Of a stretch of DNA of 64,000 bases, positions 41,019-48,378 are shown piece by piece; position 1 is the stretch's first letter, and every line of letters begins with the position of its first letter. Source of the stretch: a virus; the IMG/VR virus record IMGVR_UViG_3300025011_000027, positions 27,967 to 91,966 of that record. The stretch is one strand, 5' to 3'. A program made the position numbers and the translations under genes. The notes beneath the pieces were generated by a model. The model had not been told where the DNA came from and did not search any database. It worked only from the letters and a program-made list of their open reading frames with translations.

Positions 41019-41613
41019 GTATACACCATTCAGTAGTTAACAATTCGATTTGAGTTGGCATCCAGGGAACTCTTCCAAATCGAGACTGAACATAGTAGTA
41101 AGGAGCTGTGTTGATAGAGTCAACATCAGGAAGCTGAATGCCAATCATTACGTCTTCTTTCCAGAATGGTAATCCACAGAGTAAACCAGTAAGCATTGCT
41201 TCAGTTGCAAGTCCAAACGTCATTCCGTCAGTTTTTCGATATGCAGCTTCGAATACTGCTTTAGGTGACCAGCTCATGTATCCGCCCTCGTACTTAACTA
41301 GATAACCAGGGTGGAATGTCGCCACAATGGTACCATCAGATTTAGCTTCATGCTCCACTACTGCGTTTGAGACATCAATAGGTCTGTCGAATTGCTTACC
41401 TGCTTCTTCTGCTGTCATAGGCTTTGCGTGAATGATCTTTGATCCAATGTACTTTTCCATTACTTCCTCCTTAGGCCATATTTGTTTCACTGACTTTAAT
41501 TGATCATGGATACTACAAACTGCATTACATGATATAAAGTCTATCCATAGTTTGCAGCGCGGACAATTGACATTACCATTTTCTCTAGGGGTATAATGCG
41601 GACACTGAGACAA
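41002..41613 (-). CDS. Conserved phage protein with N-terminal Cys cluster
   Basis: 203 aa from TTG at 41613, 7 bases after GGAGG. ATG at 41619 is only one base from the site. The first 53 residues have Cys at PHYTPREN-NVNCPRCK and later; the rest matches a common phage domain (MEKYIGSKIIHAKPMTAEEA, EGGYMSWSPKAVFEAAYRK). An internal AAGGAGG precedes ATG 41460, so a shorter protein may also be made. Function unknown. Confidence 0.6.
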   Translation of the reverse strand: MSQCPHYTPRENGNVNCPRCKLWIDFISCNAVCSIHDQLKSVKQIWPKEEVMEKYIGSKIIHAKPMTAEEAGKQFDRPIDVSNAVVEHEAKSDGTIVATFHPGYLVKYEGGYMSWSPKAVFEAAYRKTDGMTFGLATEAMLTGLLCGLPFWKEDVMIGIQLPDVDSINTAPYYYVQSRFGRVPWMPTQIELLTTEWCIREAKK

Positions 41614-41647
41614 TTGCATTCCTCCCTTAAGTACTCTTGATCTTTAG

Positions 41648-41678
41648 ATATATAACAAATAAATCTGATTTTTTAAGT
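41648..41678 (-). promoter_or_regulatory. 31-bp phage promoter element, copy 5
   Basis: Minus strand: ACTTAAAAA, 11 bases, TTGTTATATAT. It lies directly after the terminator at 41683-41714. Confidence 0.7.
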
Positions 41679-41682
41679 TCTA

Positions 41683-41714
41683 AAATAAAAAAGAGAGCAT
41701 TTAAGCTCTCTTTT
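41683..41714 (-). terminator. Terminator containing the stop codon of the 67-aa gene
   Basis: Minus-strand stem AAAAGAGAGC / GCTCTCTTTT with a 6-base loop, then a T-run. The last codons and TAA of the gene at 41701 lie inside the stem. The 31-bp promoter follows at once. Confidence 0.8.
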
Positions 41715-41904
41715 CGTTCCTTACCCTCTTCTGATATTCTTTTCTTTTTCTTCTGGACTTTCTCTTATTCTTAAAGTTATTTTTAAATGGATTGTTTAGA
41801 AAGAATGCACTCATCAGGTTACGATATCTGATCATTCTCTTTCCTTGGATCTTAAGACGGTTGTTATCTAACTCCCTATCATCCTCATATACTGTATTCA
41901 TCAT
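41701..41904 (-). CDS. Small highly basic protein
   Basis: 67 aa, more than one third Lys/Arg (FKNNFKNKRKSRRKRKEYQK). Possible nucleic-acid or tail-tube binding peptide. Overlaps the previous gene by 4 bp. Confidence 0.55.
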   Translation of the reverse strand: MMNTVYEDDRELDNNRLKIQGKRMIRYRNLMSAFFLNNPFKNNFKNKRKSRRKRKEYQKRVRNEKRA

Positions 41905-42311
41905 AGCCCCGCCTTTTCAATTGTCGTTACGTTACTGACTGAGAAATCAAATGGCTCGTATGCGCTGCTTAGTCCATTCTGATAAGATAAGTCATTCGGG
42001 TCAGTCTCTTTAAGACTATCATTAAATACATAGAACTGTATGGTTTTGATGAATTCAAGCGTCTCTTGTGGGAAGATATGTCTAGTGGTTAAGAAGTATT
42101 TTTTCTCGTATATTGCGAAGTTTAGTATATGGAGAGCAACTTCAGTTTGGTAATTATCCCTAAGCCACCATGCTATCCAGACCCTGTTAATGTATTCGTA
42201 GTTTCTAACTTTGCATGAATGATCGAGCGCATAATCAATGAATCTATCTAAGGATTTTTCTAGCATCATGCAGAAGTTGTCAATGGTTGAAGAATCAATA
42301 AGGATCTCCAT
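41901..42311 (-). CDS. Hypothetical protein
   Basis: 136 aa, mostly helical and aromatic (WIAWWLRDNYQTEVALHILNF). No recognised motif. Confidence 0.5.
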   Translation of the reverse strand: MEILIDSSTIDNFCMMLEKSLDRFIDYALDHSCKVRNYEYINRVWIAWWLRDNYQTEVALHILNFAIYEKKYFLTTRHIFPQETLEFIKTIQFYVFNDSLKETDPNDLSYQNGLSSAYEPFDFSVSNVTTIEKAGL

Positions 42312-42653
42312 CTAATCATCTTCTCTTTCAGCACAAGTACATGAAGCTCCTACCATATGACACTCTTTGCAGTACTCCTCAAGCTCTGGGTAATAGTAGA
42401 TAGGCTTAAGCTTCTCGACGTTCGCTAATCCCTCTTCTTTAGAGGTATAGATAACCTTATCAATACAGAAACGACCACTACCATCCTCATAGTTCGTTGC
42501 AGTTATTACGTACCTTTTACCTTTTGTTGCATCGACAATTATTTCACAGAACTCATCATCAGGAATGGAGTTGAACGATTCCAATAGTACTTCAAGATCA
42601 GGGTCAGTCAATTTGGAAAGAACCTCTTTAAGAGCAGCTTTAGCGTTAATCAT
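42312..42653 (-). CDS. Small protein with C-terminal Cys pair
   Basis: 113 aa. Helical N-terminus (LKEVLSKLTDPDLEVLLES), then a beta region. C-terminal YCKECHMVGASCTCAERE has several Cys. Unknown role. Confidence 0.5.
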   Translation of the reverse strand: MINAKAALKEVLSKLTDPDLEVLLESFNSIPDDEFCEIIVDATKGKRYVITATNYEDGSGRFCIDKVIYTSKEEGLANVEKLKPIYYYPELEEYCKECHMVGASCTCAEREDD

Positions 42654-42672
42654 TTTTCATTACCTCTTTTCT

Positions 42673-42774
42673 TTATTTACTTACGACTGTAATAACATGA
42701 GTTTGGAATAAGATGAATACTGAAACTAGAAGGGCTAGGTTACTGGCTATGAATTTAATTTTGGCGTTTGTCAT
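42673..42774 (-). CDS. 33-aa membrane peptide
   Basis: ATG at 42774. Sequence MTNAKIKFIASNLALLV and SVFILFQTHVITVVSK forms one hydrophobic helix. The leader has GAGAGTGAGTGAC rather than GGAGG, the same leader type seen at other genes. It is first after the sigma-A promoter at 42823. Confidence 0.6.
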   Translation of the reverse strand: MTNAKIKFIASNLALLVSVFILFQTHVITVVSK

Positions 42775-42822
42775 ACTTGTCACTCACTCTCAAGTTTAGT
42801 TGGAACTCTCGCTCACACTATA

Positions 42823-42851
42823 ATATTAACATATAATATGAACACCGTCAA
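42823..42851 (-). promoter_or_regulatory. Sigma-A type promoter, copy 2
   Basis: Minus strand: TTGACG (42846-42851), 17 bases, TAATAT (42823-42828), with TATATGT before the -10. The following leader (GTGAGCGAGAGTTCC) resembles the leader at 47294. Confidence 0.8.
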
Positions 42852-42865
42852 GCAAGTGGAAATGT

Positions 42866-42901
42866 AAGAAGCAGGAAGCGTTTGGTTGCTCCCTGCTTCT
42901 T
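42866..42901. terminator. Bidirectional-looking terminator hairpin
   Basis: Stem AAGAAGCAGG / CCTGCTTCTT (42866-42875 with 42892-42901). The longer T-run is on the plus strand; on the minus strand TTCTTACATTT follows. It separates the 101-aa gene from the promoter downstream. Confidence 0.6.
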
Positions 42902-42903
42902 TT

Positions 42904-43209
42904 TTATTTACTGAATAGCTCAAGGACTAATTGTACTTCGTCTTCAGTCAACGACCTACCATCGCCCTCTTCGTCAACTGCGGTGAATAATACATTACCA
43001 ACTATTATATCATGAGCAGTTGCAAAGTTAGGAAGTAGGCCGTCAAATTTTCCCTCTTCGTTACATATCATGGATACACAGTCTCTAAAGTGTGCAACTT
43101 CAATGTGTCCCTCAACTATTGTTTTAAGTGCTTCTAAAGTATTCTCGATCTCGCGTACCTCACAAAGTTCATTGACCTCTTTGACAACTACTTTGATCGT
43201 CTTTTCCAT
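42904..43209 (-). CDS. Hypothetical acidic protein
   Basis: 101 aa with GAGGAGG upstream. Acidic helical sequence (CEVREIENTLEALKTIVEG). No known motif. Confidence 0.5.
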   Translation of the reverse strand: MEKTIKVVVKEVNELCEVREIENTLEALKTIVEGHIEVAHFRDCVSMICNEEGKFDGLLPNFATAHDIIVGNVLFTAVDEEGDGRSLTEDEVQLVLELFSK

Positions 43210-43373
43210 TTAATAATCCTCCTCAATGAATATTTTAGACTATATACTATGAATGCTATAATCATTAATATGATAGTACACCATACTAATGCAAGCAATG
43301 TTAGAGTAAACCAATTGTTACACATCAAAACGATTTCCTTAATCCAGTCAGGAAGTAACACTTGCTCTAACAC
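43188..43373 (-). CDS. Small membrane protein
   Basis: 61 aa. One long membrane helix (WFTLTLLALVWCTIILMIIA) and a basic end (RRIIKWKRRSK), so the N-terminus is probably outside. Overlaps the next gene by 22 bp. Confidence 0.6.
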   Translation of the reverse strand: MLEQVLLPDWIKEIVLMCNNWFTLTLLALVWCTIILMIIAFIVYSLKYSLRRIIKWKRRSK

Positions 43374-43386
43374 TTTAACACTCTCC

Positions 43387-43647
43387 CTACTTTAAGAATC
43401 TATCAAGCTCAGTAATGGAAAATAAGTCAATCTCGTTTACTTCAAATCCAACTCGATTTTTAATTGAACTCACTGAATAGGTTATGATCTGAGTACCTGC
43501 TCCATAAAGTTTTACGTTTGAAACTCCACCTATGGATACTGGAATTAAAGTGTTGAATCCCCTGTCTGGATCCTCTTTACATATAAAAAGCTTATCGTCT
43601 TTAGAGTACTTTGCTTTCACTTCAATGACTTCTCCCACATGTAACAC
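43387..43647 (-). CDS. Small beta-rich protein
   Basis: 86 aa. GEVIEVKAKYSKDDKLFIC is a possible SH3-like barrel start, with VSIGGVSNVKLYGAG later. Unknown role. Confidence 0.5.
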   Translation of the reverse strand: MLHVGEVIEVKAKYSKDDKLFICKEDPDRGFNTLIPVSIGGVSNVKLYGAGTQIITYSVSSIKNRVGFEVNEIDLFSITELDRFLK

Positions 43648-43648
43648 C

Positions 43649-43873
43649 TCACTTATCCTTTTTACTGAATAAGAATGTATCGTTCTTACTAGTTTTCTCT
43701 GCTGTCTTCAGTAATCCTTTAGTACCAATACTAAGTATGTTAGCTGCACACTCTGTTCCGTAATAGTTTACTTCTCCAGTCTCGTGATGAATAGCTACAG
43801 TCTTCTTTAAGTTACGTTTACCGCAATGGAAACAGATGGTAACATCTTCACTAATACCTATTAGTCTCATCAT
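43649..43873 (-). CDS. Small protein with CxxC
   Basis: 74 aa from ATG at 43873 (ATGATG), overlapping the stop of the 55-aa gene. CFHCGKRNLKKTV then YYGTECAANIL has three Cys and a His pair, close to a zinc finger. A longer frame from 43903 lies inside the 55-aa gene. Confidence 0.6.
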   Translation of the reverse strand: MMRLIGISEDVTICFHCGKRNLKKTVAIHHETGEVNYYGTECAANILSIGTKGLLKTAEKTSKNDTFLFSKKDK

Positions 43874-44037
43874 GACTTTTTCTTCTCGTTCCAAAGTATG
43901 CACGAGTTTGGAAATATTAATCCTAGAGGATTTTTAGAGAGAGGTTGCTTTTGTAAACAACCTATCCAAACTAAGTTCTTGCAATGCCAACATGATCTAA
44001 CTAATAGGATATCTTTCATACGATCAGGTTTACTCAC
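43870..44037 (-). CDS. 55-aa Cys-rich protein
   Basis: GTG at 44037, with GGAGG 8 bases upstream. Cys at SCWHCKN and later IGCLQ and NSCIL suggest metal binding. It overlaps the next gene start. Not previously visible as a longer frame. Confidence 0.65.
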   Translation of the reverse strand: MSKPDRMKDILLVRSCWHCKNLVWIGCLQKQPLSKNPLGLIFPNSCILWNEKKKS

Positions 44038-44040
44038 AGT

Positions 44041-44997
44041 TTATACCTCCTTTGAGATAGCATACAGCTCTCTACTAATTTCCTCCAATCCAAGTCCATT
44101 CTCAATTCCTAGTACCCATCGTTTAGGGATTGCATCAAAGCCGAGTATAGTTCCAACAATAGCTCCTGTAATGCTCCCTGTTGAGTCTGAATCTCCTGAG
44201 TGACATACTGCTGAAGCAATAGCTTCTTCGAAGTTGTCTTGGTGCTTGAGCGCACAATAAATGGAAATAGCAAGTGCTTCTTCAGCTACCCATCCTTCTC
44301 CAATTTGATATATACATTTTAAATCATAAGAAGGAGTTGACTTACCGGTGTCAGCTAAATATAAAGCAAAATTTATAGCTTGAAGTGTTTCTTCGTGCCC
44401 TTCATAGCTCTTGAGCTTCGATATAACGCTGTTTAGTGCGTTCGTTAGATTTTCACCGGCAAGTGTTCTGCTAATCAGCTCAGAGAGGAAACCAGCGGTC
44501 AAATAGCCCGTCTTATGTCCGTGAGTTATTGCCGCTGCTCTCACTCCTAAGTCAAAAGCTGTAGATCGATCGAACACTAATCCTATAGGAGCTGTACGCA
44601 TTACCCCGCCACAGCCTTTGCTATCATTGATTGGTAATTGGGGAGTACCCATCAAACCGCTTCCCAAAGCTGACATACAAGAATAACCAGGCGCTCTGCT
44701 CTGACCAGGATCACTTTGAGTTAAGAACCACTTATAGTACTCTTTATAAATATGAACAGTATTATAAGGGAGCAAGCTTAAATCTGCATTCTCCTTAAAA
44801 GCATTTATCATACCTTTAGATGTCGCAAGACTCATTTGGGTATCATCTGAATAAAGCATCTTTCTCCTACCATTACCAATGCTTAAAACAGATTTCCTTT
44901 TGATATTCTGAACGGGTAAGAACTCGACAGGATAACCTACAGCGTCCCCAATTGCAAGCCCGAACATACAACCTCTTATTTTAGATAACTTTTCCAT
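44041..44997 (-). CDS. ADP-ribosylglycohydrolase (DraG-like)
   Basis: 318 aa. All key motifs are present: GLAIGDAVGYPVEF near the N-terminus, YSDDTQMSLATSKGM (the metal-binding S-D-D-T), GCGGVMRTAPIGL, GHKTGYLTAGFLSEL and the second metal motif CHSGDSDSTGSITGAIVGT. These enzymes remove ADP-ribose from Arg or other residues and need Mg. The phage also encodes three ART domains near the MuF gene, so this is the matching eraser. It lies in the early-type region. Confidence 0.9.
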   Translation of the reverse strand: MEKLSKIRGCMFGLAIGDAVGYPVEFLPVQNIKRKSVLSIGNGRRKMLYSDDTQMSLATSKGMINAFKENADLSLLPYNTVHIYKEYYKWFLTQSDPGQSRAPGYSCMSALGSGLMGTPQLPINDSKGCGGVMRTAPIGLVFDRSTAFDLGVRAAAITHGHKTGYLTAGFLSELISRTLAGENLTNALNSVISKLKSYEGHEETLQAINFALYLADTGKSTPSYDLKCIYQIGEGWVAEEALAISIYCALKHQDNFEEAIASAVCHSGDSDSTGSITGAIVGTILGFDAIPKRWVLGIENGLGLEEISRELYAISKEV

Positions 44998-45326
44998 TAC
45001 TTAACCTCCTTAATTATTTTAGCATCTTCAAGCATTACATGACGTACATTACCTTTATAAATTACGTCATATTTTACAGCATCATAAGAAATACAGTCTA
45101 ACTCCTGACCTATTAACTCTTGATACCATCCTCCATAGAGACTGGACTTAGAGTTACTAACAATTTTAATTATCGTTTCTTTCATTCTAGCTCCTGCTTT
45201 AAATGCAAGTATCAAATCTTTGACATCCTCAACACTGAAATAATATCCAGGCAGGTGATCTTGATGTAACTCACTTTGAATATACTTGGCGAGGTCTTCC
45301 ATTTCAGAATCAATTAAAAATAACAT
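44997..45326 (-). CDS. SK-LYG-WY family protein with N-terminal helix
   Basis: 109 aa. The second half (SKSSLYGGWYQELIGQEL) is the same domain as the 77-aa protein at 27566. The N-terminal half is helical (SEMEDLAKYIQSELHQDHL). Role unknown. Confidence 0.6.
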   Translation of the reverse strand: MLFLIDSEMEDLAKYIQSELHQDHLPGYYFSVEDVKDLILAFKAGARMKETIIKIVSNSKSSLYGGWYQELIGQELDCISYDAVKYDVIYKGNVRHVMLEDAKIIKEVK

Positions 45327-45341
45327 CTATTAATCTCCCCT

Positions 45342-45545
45342 TTAAAATAGTTTTCTCTGGACTGGTTTAGTGGCTGCTTTAGGTTTTTCTACTAGCTTAG
45401 GCGTCTCGATTACTTTTTTAACCTCTCCTCCTATCCATTTTCTCATAGCGCATATATCGTCCCCATGCTGCAATTCTCTTACACAATGCCCAAGCGAACG
45501 GCACTCTTGATGCCATCCGCAACACCCAAATATTTCTCCTGCCAT
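45342..45545 (-). CDS. Cys-rich small protein
   Basis: 67 aa. Five Cys in the first 33 residues (FGCCGWHQECRSLGHC, ICAMRKW), then a Lys/Pro-rich tail. Possible zinc-binding peptide. Confidence 0.55.
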   Translation of the reverse strand: MAGEIFGCCGWHQECRSLGHCVRELQHGDDICAMRKWIGGEVKKVIETPKLVEKPKAATKPVQRKLF

Positions 45546-45546
45546 A

Positions 45547-45819
45547 TTAGTACGCCACTACTCTGAATTCTCGTTTTATCTTTTTAACCGCGGGACGCTC
45601 AAGATAGGTAAGAGCTTCTTGCTCAGACTGAAAACCGTCATTCAAGAATACCCAGCAAGGCCCGTCAGCGGTTAGATTTTTGATTTCTTCAAGAGTCGAA
45701 GAGGTTAAGCTCTCACTCCATTTATTGTTGTTCTTCTGAAATAACTTAATATTTTTCTCATAGGTCTTTATCATTGACGCGATTTCTTTCTCATCAATGA
45801 AGCTCTCTACTTTGAACAT
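45547..45819 (-). CDS. Hypothetical protein
   Basis: 90 aa, helical, with a short Trp-containing segment (DGPCWVFLNDGFQSEQEAL). The leader before the ATG has AGAAAGTGAGTGAC, the recurring type. Unknown role. Confidence 0.5.
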   Translation of the reverse strand: MFKVESFIDEKEIASMIKTYEKNIKLFQKNNNKWSESLTSSTLEEIKNLTADGPCWVFLNDGFQSEQEALTYLERPAVKKIKREFRVVAY

Positions 45820-45859
45820 TTAGCGTCACTCACTTTCTAAACTAACATAGGTTTCATTA

Positions 45860-45888
45860 ATATTAACATATAATATGAATAACGTCAA
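45860..45888 (-). promoter_or_regulatory. Sigma-A type promoter, copy 3
   Basis: Minus strand: TTGACG (45883-45888), 17 bases, TAATAT (45860-45865). It starts right after the terminator at 45889-45921. Confidence 0.8.
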
Positions 45889-45921
45889 GCAAAGAGAAAG
45901 AGAGCTGATTACTCAGCTCTC
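45889..45921 (-). terminator. Terminator containing the stop codon of the GHKL gene
   Basis: Minus-strand stem GAGAGCTGA / TCAGCTCTC (45900-45908 with 45913-45921), loop GTAA with the stop codon, then TTTCTCTTTG. A promoter follows directly. Confidence 0.7.
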
Positions 45922-47234
45922 GCGTTGGCGTTTAGTACTGCTAATCTTCCAATAATGTCAGTCAGGATTTCTTCGAAGGAGTGAGTTCTATCCTCAGCAC
46001 CATGTATGATATGAACGCATTCATGAATCATAGCTCCGAATAGAGGAGAACCACCTTCAGTTAATAAGCTGCGATGTAGGTATATAACGTCTCCATCGTT
46101 ATCATGTTTCTTATCAGGATTATCGAATTTGGAAACTACTTTGACCACTATTTCTTTATTGGAGTAGTCTAATTTTTCAGCGCACTCTCTAGCATCTTGC
46201 ATGTTAGCAAGCTCATACTCAGTGAGCTTATTGTCTTTTAGGACATATTGATCTGGATTGGTAAGTGCCGAATTAGTTTTCAATTCTTCACTGGATTCTT
46301 TTATCCCCGCGGCCGTTTTAATAGTGTAATTAGCTGCCCAAGATACAGGAGTTTGTAACACTGTATATCCTTTGTCTTCTAGGATCAGATCAGATTGGGT
46401 TCCGTCACTCATAACTAACTTTTTATCACTGAACATCTTCTGCGCCATTTTAGTAAACATTTCTTTTCCTGACTGGCTATTAGGAGATAAATATATCCCT
46501 GTCTCAACAACTTCTTCATTGCTGTAAGCAGCTTCTAGGTACATCTTACAGAACTCTCTGACTAGGAAACCTTCTTCTTTTATGATGCGCTCAATCTCTT
46601 GTTTTGCTACGCTTAAATCAACCACTGTGCGGTCTCTGTTGATAAACTTCTTGGAGGTTAAGTTGTAGCTGTATAAGCTATTGAGAGGCATTGTGAATAG
46701 TCCATTTACGAATAACTTCCCGCCTGGAAAAAGTATGTTAGGGGCTATATTTTTGTCGATTGATTTGCAACCGCTCCACTTGAGGAATTTTGCTTTTGCT
46801 TCGGCATATTCTTCTTTAGTACACTGAATGTGGACTAACGTCTCCTCTTTGTTCTTTGTAGTCTCATCAAGGGTCAATACGAGGATGTCACTTTCTAGTC
46901 CTTCGCTATACTCTATACTTGGGCGGAAGCTGAATCCAGAAGTGGAAACATAGAACTTACGGTTTTCTCTTGCGGCTACTAATGCAGCTATCTTAAGACC
47001 TTCACCAAATTGCCCGATTTGGTCAGTTGACTTCTCACTATTGCCGAGTACTAAGTGCTTAGGTTTGATCTCGCTGCCCTTATTGATGATGTCGCAACCG
47101 TCAAAGTATGCGTCATAAGTGATCTTGAAGTCTCCCTCATCCATTGCGTTCGCGATTACTTCGCGTATGGCGTCTACCATTGTCCAGTTTGCACAGTATC
47201 CAGCACTGATAGGATATTCAATTCTTTGTTGCAT
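45909..47234 (-). CDS. GHKL-type ATPase with C-terminal HExxH motif
   Basis: 441 aa. The GHKL fold is shown by AIREVIANAMDEGDFKI (N box), DIINKGSEIKPKHLVLG (G1 area) and STDQIGQFGEGLKIAALVAA (G2). The last 40 residues contain GAMIHECVHIIHG with the HExxH metal site, and SFEEILTDIIGRLA with a later acidic residue. It resembles T4 rIIA-like or MutL-like proteins joined to a zincin-like end. The role is unknown. ATP-driven opening and proteolysis could be combined. Starts with ATG; a strong terminator lies at its stop codon. Confidence 0.7.
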   Translation of the reverse strand: MQQRIEYPISAGYCANWTMVDAIREVIANAMDEGDFKITYDAYFDGCDIINKGSEIKPKHLVLGNSEKSTDQIGQFGEGLKIAALVAARENRKFYVSTSGFSFRPSIEYSEGLESDILVLTLDETTKNKEETLVHIQCTKEEYAEAKAKFLKWSGCKSIDKNIAPNILFPGGKLFVNGLFTMPLNSLYSYNLTSKKFINRDRTVVDLSVAKQEIERIIKEEGFLVREFCKMYLEAAYSNEEVVETGIYLSPNSQSGKEMFTKMAQKMFSDKKLVMSDGTQSDLILEDKGYTVLQTPVSWAANYTIKTAAGIKESSEELKTNSALTNPDQYVLKDNKLTEYELANMQDARECAEKLDYSNKEIVVKVVSKFDNPDKKHDNDGDVIYLHRSLLTEGGSPLFGAMIHECVHIIHGAEDRTHSFEEILTDIIGRLAVLNANARAE

Positions 47235-47293
47235 AATTAGTTTCCTACTTTCTTTTAATTAATTCTTAGTTTGGAGATTTCGCTCACAAGATA

Positions 47294-47322
47294 ATATTAA
47301 CATATAATATGTAAACTGTCAA
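47294..47322 (-). promoter_or_regulatory. Sigma-A type promoter, copy 4
   Basis: Minus strand: TTGACA (47317-47322), 17 bases, TAATAT (47294-47299). It drives the GHKL gene through a 60-base leader. Confidence 0.8.
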
Positions 47323-47336
47323 ACTTATTCCAGCAA

Positions 47337-47378
47337 ATAAAAAAGATCCCAGACTTGGTGGGTTAGTCAAGTCTGGGA
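47337..47378 (-). terminator. Terminator after the HD-domain gene
   Basis: Minus-strand 11-bp stem TCCCAGACTTG / CAAGTCTGGGA, 10-base loop, then TCTTTTTTATTT. The promoter at 47294 lies 15 bp further on. Confidence 0.85.
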
Positions 47379-47432
47379 CAAGTAATGAAGTACGCTTTTT
47401 TAGTATAACTCCTAACTCACTCATTTATACAC

Positions 47433-48023
47433 TTAAGAGCTTACCGGTGCGTCAAAGTTAATCTCGATACACTTTCTCGATGCTAGATAGTCGGCCATAT
47501 GGACGAATATCTCAATCCGGCAAGAAGGTTTTGGTAATACTTCTTTCTTCGTCTTGTAGTCTGAATTCCACTGGCCCATGTGCGGGGCGATCAATCCGGA
47601 AATAAACGCCGCGTGGGCAGCACTCTCCACATCAAGGTCAATCTTCTTAAATAGCTCATTTACCAATAAAGGATGCTCAGTCACAGTGTAATGATTGCGG
47701 GGATTAAAGCCATTTTTACAAGTATCGTGCAGAATGAGGGCAGCAATGATGAGGTCTTTTTCTGTATCCGTATATGCCTGAACGGATTCATTTCTGAATA
47801 GCTCAAGGGCTATTCTCACAGCCGCTTTGGTATGTCTTACCAGACCACCTTTTCCAACACAGTAAGCAGGATGATACTTTCCTGTGCTACTTGCAGGAAT
47901 GTCCCAGAAGTATTCAGGCGCCACTGCAAGAGTGTTAAGTACCAATCTTCTGATTGCGGCACTTTTGATCTGATCTATTTCCATTCCGAATACATCAAGG
48001 ATAGCTTGTTCTGACATTTGCAT
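47433..48023 (-). CDS. HD-domain phosphohydrolase
   Basis: 196 aa with GGAGG 9 bases upstream. HD motifs: GGLVRHTKAAV (H), ALILHDTCKNGF (HD), NHYTVTEHPLL and HMADYLASRK with the last Asp. This is the metal-dependent HD fold acting on nucleotides or phosphoesters. It may belong to the nucleotide pool set of the phage. Substrate unknown. Confidence 0.8.
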   Translation of the reverse strand: MQMSEQAILDVFGMEIDQIKSAAIRRLVLNTLAVAPEYFWDIPASSTGKYHPAYCVGKGGLVRHTKAAVRIALELFRNESVQAYTDTEKDLIIAALILHDTCKNGFNPRNHYTVTEHPLLVNELFKKIDLDVESAAHAAFISGLIAPHMGQWNSDYKTKKEVLPKPSCRIEIFVHMADYLASRKCIEINFDAPVSS

Positions 48024-48343
48024 TATTTTATTCCTCCAATTAATATTAATAAGTTATGTTCTACCTTTTTAAGTCTCTCTCTAATCTCAGAGTTCTCCAT
48101 AAATAGATGGCTGGATTGGAGAGCATGTATATCGGTCAGAGCAAGATTAATGTAAAAGTTCCTGCGCTCACTTTCAGCGACTAAGTACTTAAACCCATCA
48201 ACCAATTCCTCTTTGGCCATCTGAAGCCAGTCCCACTTTGGCTCTAAAGGTTTCACAGAATGGCCGTATTTTTCAATACCTTTTACTTCCTGATCCTCAT
48301 TGACTCGCGTAAACTCTTCATTAGCTACGTCTACAAATGACAA
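48023..48343 (-). CDS. MazG-like / dATP-dGTP pyrophosphohydrolase-type protein
   Basis: 106 aa from TTG, with AGAGG upstream. KYGHSVKPLEPKWDWLQ, then MAKEELVDGFKYLVAE follows the pattern of small all-alpha nucleotide pyrophosphohydrolases (ExxE...D). Stop overlaps the next start. Confidence 0.55.
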   Translation of the reverse strand: MSFVDVANEEFTRVNEDQEVKGIEKYGHSVKPLEPKWDWLQMAKEELVDGFKYLVAESERRNFYINLALTDIHALQSSHLFMENSEIRERLKKVEHNLLILIGGIK

Positions 48344-48378
48344 TTACCATTACCTCTTTCTTACTAAAGAGCAATAAT

